Counted from the first letter of the stretch, positions 20,716 to 29,693 are shown. The stretch: DNA of 64,000 nucleotides from Rhizobium sp. BT03 (GCF_030053155.1 NZ_CP125640.1:3570001-3634000), one strand, 5' to 3'. Program-made: numbers and translations. The notes: generated by a model not told the origin, from the sequence alone.

Positions 20716-21417
20716 TCAGTACGAGCCACGCTGCGAAAACAGAGCGGGGATGGTCTTGGCGATGATGATCAAGTCCCGGCCGAACGACCAGTTGTTGAGG
20801 TAGTGAACGTCGAGCGAAACCCGATGCTCGTAGCTGACATCGTTGCGCCCGCTGGTCTGCCAGTGACCGGTCAGTCCAGGACGGACGGCCATGTAGGCCC
20901 ATATGTGCTCGCCGTAGCGCGGCAATTCCTCGGCGGTGATCGGCCGGGGGCCGACCAAGCTCATTTCGCCACGCAGGACATTGAACAGCTGGGGGAGCTC
21001 GTCGAGGCTCGACCGCCGCAGGATATCGCCGACGGCCGTGATTCTCGGATCATCCTTCAGCTTGTGCGTCGCTTCCCATTCGCTGCGCGCAGCCGGGCTG
21101 TTCTGCAGCAATTCGGCAAGCTGAACGCTCGCATCGGTCTTCATCGTGCGAAATTTGAGGCATCCGAACGGGGCTCCGCCGAAACCGATGCGCGTATGGG
21201 AATAAAAGACCGGGCCGCGGTCGGAGCACTTCACGATCATTGCGACGAGCAGCAGAAGCGGGGAAAGCAGGATAAGGGCGGTGATCGCCAACAGAAGGTC
21301 GAGGGCGCGCTTGGATGCTCTGGCTGCTGCACCAGGCTGGGACGCATGGATGTCGCCGCTTTTCGCAGGCCGTCCGACACGCGACCATGCCTCGAAACTA
21401 TGTGCTTCCCATGCCAT
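20716..21417 (-). CDS. ExoY-type polyprenyl-phosphate hexose-1-phosphate transferase
   Basis: A 233-residue initiating enzyme that places the first sugar phosphate on the lipid carrier at the inner membrane. One membrane segment (about 38-63) precedes the complete catalytic domain: FGCLKFRTMKTD, DDPRITAVGDILRRSSLDEL, LRGEMSLVGPRP, ELPRYGEH, RPGLTGHWQTSGRND. The catalytic Asp139-Glu140 pair is intact, unlike the copy at 10255-10905. GGAG about eight bases upstream supports the ATG. It is the first gene of the leftward biosynthetic unit and is divergent from a Crp-like regulator. The sugar (galactose or glucose) cannot be told from sequence. Confidence 0.92.
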   Translation of the reverse strand: MAWEAHSFEAWSRVGRPAKSGDIHASQPGAAARASKRALDLLLAITALILLSPLLLLVAMIVKCSDRGPVFYSHTRIGFGGAPFGCLKFRTMKTDASVQLAELLQNSPAARSEWEATHKLKDDPRITAVGDILRRSSLDELPQLFNVLRGEMSLVGPRPITAEELPRYGEHIWAYMAVRPGLTGHWQTSGRNDVSYEHRVSLDVHYLNNWSFGRDLIIIAKTIPALFSQRGSY

Positions 21418-21889
21418 CGGGGGTCTCCAAAACTTTCCGATTAAGAACCGTTCAAAGTTTGCTGCGCCGCACTCTGGATGTCTGTTACCAAAGTCATAAT
21501 CCTTAATAAATTCTTTATGCTACTAAAACGGTAGAAGAGAATTCCGATTGTACCTCGATCGATTTATTTTCATTCTAAATAAGAATCTAGCTCTCCTTGG
21601 GTGATTAATCTACAAAGCACCATTTCCATTTCTGGATATCCAAATTTGGGTTATTTCCGCTTTTTGATTGATAGGACTTTTCAATAGGCAGATGCATGAA
21701 ATAATGTGGTCATTATTTTGGCATATCGATATTTTAATCGTCATAAATAATGTATTTTCCTTCTTAATCTAAATGTAGTCTCAATTTTTACACTGCCCAT
21801 CGGCGATGTTATTTGACTTGGGTATTAAGCCAATATAGATGATGCAGTGCAGCATGCTTAATCGTTATTCGAGTATTGGAGTTATGCGC
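21418..21889. promoter_or_regulatory. AT-rich divergent promoter region with 20-bp inverted repeat
   Basis: About 470 bases between ExoY and the second Crp-like regulator, AT-rich between 21490 and 21830. It contains the perfect inverted repeat AAATAATG-TGGT-CATTATTT at 21709-21728, roughly 160 bases before the regulator's ATG. A dyad of this kind in the shared promoter of a Crp-like gene is a plausible operator. Start sites are not assigned. Confidence 0.55.
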
Positions 21890-22627
21890 ATGGACGGGGT
21901 GACACACGCATCAGATCGTCGGGCCGGCATCGGCAAGGCGGCGATATCGGCCACCAGCGGCATTCATCTCGGCAGCCGCATAGTGCTCGACGATGAATTT
22001 CTCTCCTGCCGGTCGAGCGTCCGGCGTTTCCGGCGCGGCGAGGTGATTGCCGGGGCTGGCGTCCTGATCGACATGTTCGCGCGCGTGCATTCGGGGGTGG
22101 TCAGCGCAAGCACGATGCTGCCCGACGGCAGGGAATTCATTGTCGAGATCATTCCAAAATCAGGTCTGATCGGCGAGCTTGAAGTTCTGCGCAGGCAGAC
22201 GCTGAGCCTCGAATATCGAGCCGGCTCCAACTGCGAGCTGCATTTCTTCGAAGGTCGGCTGCTGCGCGACATGTATGCCAGCGATCCCAGCTTCCGCGAA
22301 AAGGTCTTTTCCAGGGCGCTGGCGCGTATTTCGGAGCTCGAGCTCCGGATCATCGCGAATGCGGCGTCGAGCCTGCAGTCGAGGCTGGCCAGCACGCTGC
22401 TGCGGCTTTCGGCTGTTTATGGAAAAGACCCGGCAAACAGCGGGGACGAATTGATCATCTCGCAAAATGACCTGGCCGCAACGCTGCCGGCGTCGCGCGA
22501 GAAGGTCAATCAATGCCTTCGGCGCCTGCGGGAAGGCAAGATCATCGACGGAGGGCAGGGTAAGATCCGCATTCTCAACCGCAAGGCGCTGGAGGCCTGT
22601 GCCAACGGCGCGGTTTCGGTGAAGTAA
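21890..22627 (+). CDS. Crp/Fnr family transcriptional regulator, copy 2
   Basis: A 245-residue paralogue of the regulator at 11348-12100. It has an N-terminal effector beta-roll (FRRGEVIAGAG, LPDGREFIVEIIPKSGLIGELEVL), a dimer helix and a C-terminal winged helix (DLAATLPASREKVNQCLRRLREGKIIDG). GGAG nine bases before the ATG at 21890 gives the same MDGV start as the copy; an ATG two codons upstream and earlier ones fit less well. Its TAA overlaps the next ATG by one base (TAATG), so regulator and glycosyltransferase are coupled. It probably controls the divergent exopolysaccharide units and itself. Confidence 0.9.
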   Translation: MDGVTHASDRRAGIGKAAISATSGIHLGSRIVLDDEFLSCRSSVRRFRRGEVIAGAGVLIDMFARVHSGVVSASTMLPDGREFIVEIIPKSGLIGELEVLRRQTLSLEYRAGSNCELHFFEGRLLRDMYASDPSFREKVFSRALARISELELRIIANAASSLQSRLASTLLRLSAVYGKDPANSGDELIISQNDLAATLPASREKVNQCLRRLREGKIIDGGQGKIRILNRKALEACANGAVSVK

Positions 22628-23976
22628 TGCGCCCGTCGCTTTCCGAGGGCATCCGATCCACCGCAATAAGCGTCGGCCGCTTTCCCGGCCCCCGCGCGGC
22701 AAAGATCGATCGCGTGGTCGTCATCGACGACTATTCGGTGGCCAGAGGCGGCGCGACAGGCCTGGCGGTGCTGTCTGCCAAGCTTTTCCGCGGGCTCGGC
22801 ATTCCCGTGACCTATATTTGCGGGGATGACGCCGCCAATGCGGAGCTTGCCGCACTCGGGGTCTCGATGGTCGGGCTGAACAGCTGCGACCTGCTCAGCG
22901 CCGAGCGTGCGAAGGCGTTCGTCACCGGCATTCACAATGGCGCCGCCGTCCGCATGGTGGCGAACTGGATTGCCGAAAAGGATACCGCCAACACCGTCTA
23001 CCATGTACACGGCTGGCACCAGATCCTGTCTCCCGCGATTTTCAGGGCGCTGGCGCCGGTCGCCGGACGATGCGTGGTTCACGCGCATGATTTCTTCACG
23101 GCCTGCCCGAACGGCGCCTTCTTCGACTATCAGGCGCAGGAAGTCTGCCTGCGACGCCCGCTCGGCGGAAGCTGCATGGCGACGGCTTGCGACAAGAGAA
23201 GTTATTCGCACAAATTGTGGCGGGTCGCCCGCGGCTCGAATATCCTCCGGCTCTTGAAGGGGCAGGCCGATTTCGGCCGGATCATTCTGCTGCACGAGAA
23301 GATGGCGAGCTTTCTCGTCGGCGCAGGCTATCGGCCGGAACGGCTGACGACGATCCGCAATCCCGTCGCTCCCCTCTCCATCAAACGCATCGAGGCGGAG
23401 GCCAACGACGAGTTCGTGTTCATCGGACGGCTGGACGAGGAGAAGGGCGTTGAGGACGCCGTCGCCGCCACGCGCAAAGCCGGCGTCAGGCTCTGCGTGA
23501 TCGGGGACGGGCCGCTGATGCCGCGGATCGCAGTGTCGGGAGATCACGTCAGGGCGCTCGGCTGGCAGTCGCATGCGGAGATCGGCCCGATCATCCGCAA
23601 GGCGCGTGCGCTGTTGATGCCCTCGCGCTATCCCGAGCCGTTCGGTCTCGTCGCGATCGAAGCGGCCAGGAGCGGTCTGCCGGTCATCATGTCGCGCAGC
23701 GCCTTTCTCGCCGAGGAAATGGAAAGAGCCGGCATGGCGCTTGCCTGCGATACGGCCGATGAAAGCGCCTTTGCCGATAGTTTGAGGCGATTCAGCCAAA
23801 TGCCAGCGCAAGAGGTTCGCGCCATGAGCGAGCGGGCTTTCCTGATGTCGCCGGATCTCGCCTCGACACATGAGGAATGGCGCGATGCGCTGCTTGCCGA
23901 ATACCACAGCCTGATTTCGACGAATGCGGTTTCCGAGCCGGCAGACGGCGCGGCGATACAAGGAGTATTCAGTTGA
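22627..23976 (+). CDS. glycosyltransferase family 4 protein
   Basis: A 449-residue GT-B glycosyltransferase. The N-terminal acceptor domain contains GGATGLAVLSAKLF and HVHGWHQIL. The C-terminal donor domain contains FVFIGRLDEEKGVEDAV and the GT4 E-x7-E element in EPFGLVAIEAARSGLPVI. The middle region is Cys-rich (about 160-200: TACPNGAFF, EVCLRRPLGGSC, ACDKRSY), a feature seen in some GT4 enzymes of unknown meaning. It starts one base inside the regulator's stop codon and its own stop overlaps the next start, so it is locked into the rightward operon. Confidence 0.88.
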   Translation: MRPSLSEGIRSTAISVGRFPGPRAAKIDRVVVIDDYSVARGGATGLAVLSAKLFRGLGIPVTYICGDDAANAELAALGVSMVGLNSCDLLSAERAKAFVTGIHNGAAVRMVANWIAEKDTANTVYHVHGWHQILSPAIFRALAPVAGRCVVHAHDFFTACPNGAFFDYQAQEVCLRRPLGGSCMATACDKRSYSHKLWRVARGSNILRLLKGQADFGRIILLHEKMASFLVGAGYRPERLTTIRNPVAPLSIKRIEAEANDEFVFIGRLDEEKGVEDAVAATRKAGVRLCVIGDGPLMPRIAVSGDHVRALGWQSHAEIGPIIRKARALLMPSRYPEPFGLVAIEAARSGLPVIMSRSAFLAEEMERAGMALACDTADESAFADSLRRFSQMPAQEVRAMSERAFLMSPDLASTHEEWRDALLAEYHSLISTNAVSEPADGAAIQGVFS

Positions 23977-25217
23977 CCCTTAAAGCAACGACCTCTCTTC
24001 CCGACGCGAGGGCATTTCTTGCCGATGCGCCCGTCATGGCGAAAAGACGCGCCGCCGAGGCCGGAAGCACAAAAGAGACCGGGAAACTTCGCGTCGCCAT
24101 TGTGCACTATTGGCTCGTTTCGATGCGCGGTGGCGAGAAGGTTGTCGAAGAGCTGTGCCGGATGTTTCCGCAGGCCGATATTTTCACCCTCGTCTGCAAC
24201 CGGGATCGCATCAGCGATTTTCTGAAGACGCGGAACATCCGCACGTCCTTCCTGCAGAAGATCCCCGGCGCCCAGCGGCACTATACCAAGATGCTGCCGC
24301 TGATGCCCTTCGCGCTCGAGCAGTTCGATCTGCAGGATTACGACCTGGTGCTGTCGAGCGAATCCGGGCCCGCCAAAGGCATCATCACGCGCGCCGACGC
24401 TCTCCATGTCTGCTACTGCCATTCGCCGATGCGCTACATCTGGGATCAGTTCCATGTCTATCGCCATGGCCTGCCCTGGGTGGGGCGCGCCTTGATGTCG
24501 CTTACCGCGCCCATGCTGCGCGCCTGGGATGTGACGACGTCCTCGCGCGTCGATGTGTTCGTCGCCAACTCCGATTATGTCGCAAGCCGCATCCGCCGCT
24601 TCTACGACCGGGACTCCGTCGTCATCCATCCGCCGGTTGCGATCGACGATTTTGCGGTGGGCAAGGGGAAAGGCGAATTCTACCTCTATGCGGGACAGCT
24701 CACCACCTATAAGCGGCCGGATATCGCCGTGCGCGCCTGCACCGAGGCCGGCCGGAACCTGGTGGTGATCGGCGAGGGCGAACAACTCCCTTATCTGAAG
24801 TCGATCGCCGGACCGACGGTCGAGTTTCTCGGCCATCAGCCCTTCAACGTGCTGCGCGACCACCTGTCGCGATGCCGCGCGCTGTTGTTTCCGGGCACGG
24901 AAGATTTCGGCATCCTGCCGGTGGAAGCGATGGCGTCAGGGCGGCCGGTTTTGGCCTTCGATGCCGGCGGCGCCCGGGAAACCGTGTCCGCGCCGCAGGT
25001 CGGCTTTCGCTTCGCTGAGCAGACGACGGAAGCCCTTCTGGAAACGATGGCAGCATTCGAAGAGGTCGAGGACGATATCGATCCACATGCCATCCGCGCG
25101 CACTCGCTGAAATTCTCCTCCGCCGTATTCCGTGATCGTCTGTCCGGTCTCATCGAGCAACAGCTGTCCAGCCATGAAGGCGGATCTGCCGGCGTCTTCG
25201 CAAGGCGGCCGGGCTGA
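23973..25217 (+). CDS. glycosyltransferase family 4 protein, TTG start
   Basis: A 414-residue GT-B enzyme. RVAIVHYWLVSMRGGEKVVEEL is the nucleotide-fold start at about residue 40, CYCHSPMRYIWDQ lies in the acceptor domain, and FYLYAGQLTTYKRPDIAV with FPGTEDFGILPVEAMASGRPV forms the donor site. A TTG at 23973 overlaps the upstream stop (TTGA) and has AGGAG seven bases before it, so I prefer it. The first good ATG is at 24036, and the ATG far upstream lies inside the previous gene. It probably adds a sugar to the lipid-linked repeat unit. Confidence 0.86.
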   Translation: MTLKATTSLPDARAFLADAPVMAKRRAAEAGSTKETGKLRVAIVHYWLVSMRGGEKVVEELCRMFPQADIFTLVCNRDRISDFLKTRNIRTSFLQKIPGAQRHYTKMLPLMPFALEQFDLQDYDLVLSSESGPAKGIITRADALHVCYCHSPMRYIWDQFHVYRHGLPWVGRALMSLTAPMLRAWDVTTSSRVDVFVANSDYVASRIRRFYDRDSVVIHPPVAIDDFAVGKGKGEFYLYAGQLTTYKRPDIAVRACTEAGRNLVVIGEGEQLPYLKSIAGPTVEFLGHQPFNVLRDHLSRCRALLFPGTEDFGILPVEAMASGRPVLAFDAGGARETVSAPQVGFRFAEQTTEALLETMAAFEEVEDDIDPHAIRAHSLKFSSAVFRDRLSGLIEQQLSSHEGGSAGVFARRPG

Positions 25218-25300
25218 AGCGAAAGGAACGCAGCAGCCCGCTTTGCCGCGCCCCGACCGAAACCGTCTCAACCTCTCGACGAGGAATAGATAAGCAGATC

Positions 25301-26782
25301 ATGTCAAGCGTATCTCAGCGGACGGCGACGGCGAGCATCTGGACCATCAGTGGAAAATTCCTCGCGCGGATGCTCGATTTCGTCAGCCTCCTTGTCCTGG
25401 CAAGGCTGCTGAGCCCTGCGGATTTCGGCCTGGTCGCCATCGCGACGTCGGTCCTGGTCATCGTCGAGGCGGTCCTGGACCTGCCGTTGACGCAGGCGCT
25501 GATGCGTCAATCGTCGCCTTCGGACGAGATGTTCGCCACGGCCTTCACTCTCAGCCTGCTGAGGGGGCTCGCCATCAGCCTGCTGATGATGACCATCTCC
25601 TGGCCAATGGCGCTCATTTACGACGATTCCCGGCTTTTCGCCCTTGTCGCCGTTCTGTCGATCGCGCCTGCCATGCGCAGCATGATCAGCCCGCGCATGG
25701 TTCTTTTCATGCAGCGGTTCGATTTCAAACGCGAATTCGCGCTCGATCTCATCGCCAAGGGATCGACATTGCTGTTCGGGGTGGGTGTAGCTGTGGCGAC
25801 AGGCAGCTATTGGGGGCTGGCGATCGGAGCGGTCGCCGGCCCGACGGCGGCGATGATCACCTCCTATGTCTTTGCGCCAATGCGACCGACGTTCAGCCTT
25901 TCCGAATGGAAGCATTTTCAGGACATGATCAGCTGGAATACCGTGTCGCAGGTGCTGAATTCGATCAATTGGCAGCTGGACCGGCTGCTTCTGCCGCGTT
26001 TTACGGGCTTGTCGACGTTCGGCGCCTTCAGCGTCGCCGACAATATCGCGGCTATTCCGTATCAAACCTTTGTCGGACCGTTGCTGCGCCCGCTGATGGC
26101 GGCCTTCTCCACGGTCGAAGACCGCCGCAACCTGATTGCCGCCTATCTGAAGGCGACGAATGCAATCACCTTCGTCGCGGCACCCGTTCTCATCGCGCTT
26201 GCCCTTCTCGCCGAACCGACCGTGCGTATCCTCGTCGGCGAGAAATGGGCATCGTCGGCGCCGATCCTGCAATGGCTGTGCCTTGTCAGCCTGCTCGGTC
26301 TTCCCACGAACATGATGCCGCCATTGGCCATGGTCATGAACAATACCCGTTATGTCGCTCTCAGGATGTTTGTCGAGTTCGCCGTGAGGGTGCCGGTCAC
26401 CATTCTGGGCATCGCTTATTTTCAGGTGGCGGGGGCGCTCGGCGCGCGGATCGTGGCAGTCCTCGTCGCCTACGGCGCGTCGCTCGTCATTACGCGGCGG
26501 CTGATCGGCGCGAGTTTTGCCGCGCAATTGAATTCCTTTTGCCGGCCGCTGGCCGCGAGCCTGCCGATGATCGCCTTCCTGCTCTGGATGGAGCCGATGC
26601 TCGTCGCCATGCCCGTCGGTGTCACCCTTATCGTCTGCGTCGCGCTTTGCGGCGGGGTGGCAGCGGGCATTTTCTGGGTTGTCGCCTTGCTGCTGTGGCA
26701 GATGGTCGGAAGGCCTGATGGTATCGAAACGATCGTCGTTCAAAGGCTCATGCCGCGACGAAACGGGGTTCTCACTTCATGA
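25301..26782 (+). CDS. polysaccharide flippase, Wzx/ExoT type
   Basis: A 493-residue inner-membrane protein with about fourteen helices that would flip lipid-linked repeat units to the periplasmic face. The N terminus WTISGKFLARMLDFVSLLVL then LARLLSPADFGLVAIATS is characteristic of the MOP/polysaccharide transport group. PRFTGLSTFGAFSVADNIA and LLRPLMAAFS in the middle also fit. A GAGGAA-like site precedes the ATG. It lies 83 bases after the second GT4 gene in the same rightward unit and supplies the Wzx of this Wzx/Wzy locus. Confidence 0.88.
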   Translation: MSSVSQRTATASIWTISGKFLARMLDFVSLLVLARLLSPADFGLVAIATSVLVIVEAVLDLPLTQALMRQSSPSDEMFATAFTLSLLRGLAISLLMMTISWPMALIYDDSRLFALVAVLSIAPAMRSMISPRMVLFMQRFDFKREFALDLIAKGSTLLFGVGVAVATGSYWGLAIGAVAGPTAAMITSYVFAPMRPTFSLSEWKHFQDMISWNTVSQVLNSINWQLDRLLLPRFTGLSTFGAFSVADNIAAIPYQTFVGPLLRPLMAAFSTVEDRRNLIAAYLKATNAITFVAAPVLIALALLAEPTVRILVGEKWASSAPILQWLCLVSLLGLPTNMMPPLAMVMNNTRYVALRMFVEFAVRVPVTILGIAYFQVAGALGARIVAVLVAYGASLVITRRLIGASFAAQLNSFCRPLAASLPMIAFLLWMEPMLVAMPVGVTLIVCVALCGGVAAGIFWVVALLLWQMVGRPDGIETIVVQRLMPRRNGVLTS

Positions 26783-26833
26783 TCGGGAAAAGTGCAGCGC
26801 AATGATTGGTTCGGCGTTTTTAAAGGAGTAACA

Positions 26834-27661
26834 ATGCGTTACGGGATATCTGCCAAAGGGCTCGGTCTGCTCGTCGTTCTCGGTCTGGGGGCGTTGCCCG
26901 GCCGGCCCAGCGTGGCCCAGGAACCGCTCAATATCGATGCATACCAGCTGACATTCGAGGAGAGTTTCGACAGCCTCGACGTTTCGGCCTGGGGAGAGAA
27001 AAGCTCACGCTGGATCGCCCATACGCCTTGGAATGGCGATTTCGGTGATGCCCGCTTCACCGATCCGGCTCCCGGCTTTCCGTTTACCACCGACCAGGGA
27101 ATTCTGAAGATCGAAGCGCGCAAGGAGGCCGATGGCACCTGGCGCTCGGGCTTGCTGTCGTCGGTGAACCCGAAGGGCGAAGGTTTCTCGCAGCAGTTCG
27201 GCTATTTCGAAGCACGGATGAAGCTGCCGCCGGGCAAGGGCGTCTGGCCGGCCTTCTGGCTGATCGGGCTCGACCGGTCGAAATACACCGCCGAAATCGA
27301 CGTGCTGGAATATTACGGCCGCGCGCCCTACGAATTCAGCATGGGTTTTCATATCTGGCGTCAGAGCCAGGGCGGCCAGAACTCGACCGGCGGCTATTGG
27401 AAAACGGTCGAGGACGGAATCTTAAACAGCGAGTATCATACCTACGGCGTCGATATCCAAGCCGACAAGACCACCTTCTATCTGGATCGCCAGTACCTCT
27501 GGAGCTTCGACACGCCGAAGGAGTTTCACATGCCGTTTTATCCGCTGGTCAATCTGGCGCTCGGCTCGGGATGGCCGATCGATGAAACGCCGAACCCTTC
27601 CATTCTGCTCGTCGACTATATCCATGTTTACAAGCGAAAGCCTGCCGACGCGGCGAATTGA
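26834..27661 (+). CDS. secreted glycoside hydrolase family 16 beta-glycanase (ExoK-like)
   Basis: A 275-residue protein with a signal peptide (about 1-28, ending PSVAQ) and a jelly-roll GH16 domain. The catalytic element AEIDVLEYYG has nucleophile Glu154, Asp156 and acid/base Glu159 in the E-x-D-x-x-E spacing. GKGVWPAFWLIG precedes it, and YHTYGVDIQADKTTFYLD is a late strand typical of the family. AAGGAG before the ATG at 26834 fixes the start. It is last in the rightward unit. By analogy with ExoK/PlyA it would trim the exopolysaccharide outside the cell; substrate specificity is not visible. Confidence 0.9.
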   Translation: MRYGISAKGLGLLVVLGLGALPGRPSVAQEPLNIDAYQLTFEESFDSLDVSAWGEKSSRWIAHTPWNGDFGDARFTDPAPGFPFTTDQGILKIEARKEADGTWRSGLLSSVNPKGEGFSQQFGYFEARMKLPPGKGVWPAFWLIGLDRSKYTAEIDVLEYYGRAPYEFSMGFHIWRQSQGGQNSTGGYWKTVEDGILNSEYHTYGVDIQADKTTFYLDRQYLWSFDTPKEFHMPFYPLVNLALGSGWPIDETPNPSILLVDYIHVYKRKPADAAN

Positions 27662-27687
27662 ACGACAGCTCACGGCGTCCGACCGGC

Positions 27688-28767
27688 CTATTGTGTGCGG
27701 CGGCAGCTGAGACCCGTTTCCGGGTCGAAGAGATGCATTGCCTCCTCGTCGAAGAAGAGGGTCAGTTTTTCGTTGTCGCCGATCGGCGTGCGCGGCGGCA
27801 GGCAGGCCATCAGCCGCTGATTTCCGGCAAAGGCGGTGACGACCAGTTCGGGGCCGGTCAGTTCCGAAACCTCCGCGGTTGCCTCGATCGATAGGCCGAC
27901 GCCGTCGGTGCGAAGCGCCTCGGGACGGATGCCGAGGACGAGATCGCGGCCGTTGCCGGCCGCATCGCGGAAACGGGCGGGCAGGGGCAGAGTGGCATCG
28001 GAACCTGCAATCGCGAGCCGGCCATCGCGCACTGTCGCCTTCAGCAGGTTCATCGGCGGGGCGCCGACGAAGGTGGCGACATAGAGCGTTGCCGGATGGT
28101 TGTAGATCTCCTCGGGCGTGCCGAGCTGCTCGATGCGGCCGTCGCGCATGACGGCGATGCGGCTTGCCAGCGTCATCGCCTCGATCTGGTCATGGGTGAC
28201 ATAGACGACCGTGGTCTTCAGCATCTGGTGCAGCCGCTTGATCTCGGTGCGCATCTCCATGCGCAGCTTGGCGTCGAGATTGGAAAGCGGCTCGTCGAAG
28301 AGGAAGACCTCCGGCTTGCGCACCAGCGCCCGGCCGATCGCGACGCGCTGGCGCTGGCCGCCGGAGAGCTGGCTCGGCTTGCGGTCGAGGAGATTTTCGA
28401 TCTGCAGGAGCTTGGCGGCGTCGCGCACCGCCTTGTCGCGATCGGGCGCCGGCACTTTTCGCATTTCCAGGCCGAAACCGATGTTCCGCTGCACCGTCAG
28501 ATTGGGATAGAGCGCATAGGATTGAAAAACCATGGCGATGTCGCGGTCCTTCGGATGCACGCCGAGCACCGACCGCCCGCCGATCCTGACATCGCCGCTG
28601 GTTGCCTCGGCAAGGCCGGCGATGATGTTGAGCAGCGTGGACTTGCCGCAGCCCGACGAGCCGAGCAGCACGAGGAACTCACCGCTTTCCAGGGAAATGT
28701 CGATGCCTTTCAGCGTCTCCACCTCGCCATAGGTCTTGCGGATGTTTTGGATGCTGAGCGCGCTCAT
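27688..28767 (-). CDS. sugar ABC transporter ATP-binding protein (MalK/UgpC type)
   Basis: A 359-residue ATPase that powers the permease pair encoded upstream. Walker A GSSGCGKST is at 36-44, followed by MVFQSYALYPNLTV (Q-loop), the LSGGQRQR signature, Walker [13 protein letters not shown] and the switch His in VTHDQ. The C-terminal third is the MalK-type regulatory (TOBE-like) domain. Its start overlaps the kinase stop by four bases (28764-28767), and it is the last gene of the uptake operon. Confidence 0.93.
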   Translation of the reverse strand: MSALSIQNIRKTYGEVETLKGIDISLESGEFLVLLGSSGCGKSTLLNIIAGLAEATSGDVRIGGRSVLGVHPKDRDIAMVFQSYALYPNLTVQRNIGFGLEMRKVPAPDRDKAVRDAAKLLQIENLLDRKPSQLSGGQRQRVAIGRALVRKPEVFLFDEPLSNLDAKLRMEMRTEIKRLHQMLKTTVVYVTHDQIEAMTLASRIAVMRDGRIEQLGTPEEIYNHPATLYVATFVGAPPMNLLKATVRDGRLAIAGSDATLPLPARFRDAAGNGRDLVLGIRPEALRTDGVGLSIEATAEVSELTGPELVVTAFAGNQRLMACLPPRTPIGDNEKLTLFFDEEAMHLFDPETGLSCRRTQ

Positions 28768-29693
28768 GACACGGGCTCCTGAGGAGACGATGGCTCGCCA
28801 TAGCTGCGGGGAAGGGTGGAGATGGCGCGCGAGGCGACCTCGGTCCCCGCTCTCAGGCAGGAAACCAGAGGTTCATCCTTTGCGAGCGCGGCGAGGAAAC
28901 CGGCGTTGAAGACATCGCCGGCGCCGATCGTATCGACGACCTTGACGACGGGCGCGGCCGCCGACACCGAGAGGCCATCCGGCCCGATCGCGACGGCGCC
29001 GTCCGGGCCGCGCTTGACGACGACGATCGCGCCTTCCGGCATATGCGACCTGATCTCACGGGCGGCCTCGATCGGATCGTTGACGCCGGCAAGCGTCGTC
29101 GTCTCGACCTCGTTCAGGAGGGCGATGCCGCTGCGGGAAAGCCAGGCGCGGGCGGCATCGCAATTTTTTTCGGTCCAGCCGTCGAGCGGCCAGCCGGTAT
29201 CGAGCGCGACGGTGATGTCGTGGCTGTCGGCCCAGTCGAAGAAGGCGTCATATTCGCTCGCCAGGTCGTCGGTCAGAAAGCCGCCGCAGAGAAGCGCGTA
29301 ACCGCCGCGCAGCCTTTCGCCGTCGATGACCGCGAAGACGTCCGCGAGGCTGAAGCGTGGCAGATGGCCGGTCGTCGTGAAGAAGGTGCGCTCGCCGTCC
29401 GGATGGGTGATGCCGACGGAAAGCGTCGTTCTCTCGGGGCGCACCGGCCAATTTCTGGAACGATGACCGAAGGCTTCCGCCAGCCAGCGGCCGAACTGGT
29501 CGCTGCCGATATTGGCGGCAATCTCGAATTCGATGCCGAGCGCCTGCCAGGCGAGCGCACTGTTGCCGGCCGATCCGCCGACCCTGAGCTCGTCATGATC
29601 GACGATGATTTCCGTCCCGGCTTTCGGCCAGGGGGCGGCCGGTCCGAGGATGAGATCGACATTGACGTTGCCGATGACTGCAAGCGGCCGCAT
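28764..29693 (-). CDS. PfkB family carbohydrate kinase
   Basis: A 309-residue ribokinase-like sugar kinase in the cytoplasm. N-terminal GNVNVDLI and RVGGSAGNSALAWQALG are the sugar-binding PfkB signature. VVDTIGAGDVFNAGFLAAL near residue 250 holds the catalytic Asp of the second signature. The stop of the upstream isomerase abuts its ATG without a gap. With an SIS-domain enzyme and a dedicated ABC importer, it probably phosphorylates the imported sugar or sugar-amine conjugate. FrlD-like fructosamine kinases belong to this family, but so do many others. Confidence 0.88.
   Translation of the reverse strand: MRPLAVIGNVNVDLILGPAAPWPKAGTEIIVDHDELRVGGSAGNSALAWQALGIEFEIAANIGSDQFGRWLAEAFGHRSRNWPVRPERTTLSVGITHPDGERTFFTTTGHLPRFSLADVFAVIDGERLRGGYALLCGGFLTDDLASEYDAFFDWADSHDITVALDTGWPLDGWTEKNCDAARAWLSRSGIALLNEVETTTLAGVNDPIEAAREIRSHMPEGAIVVVKRGPDGAVAIGPDGLSVSAAAPVVKVVDTIGAGDVFNAGFLAALAKDEPLVSCLRAGTEVASRAISTLPRSYGEPSSPQEPVS

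Noticed and set aside
25304..26743. 479-codon minus-strand frame
   Set aside because: Antisense to the Wzx flippase; composition is charged and repetitive with no recognisable domain.
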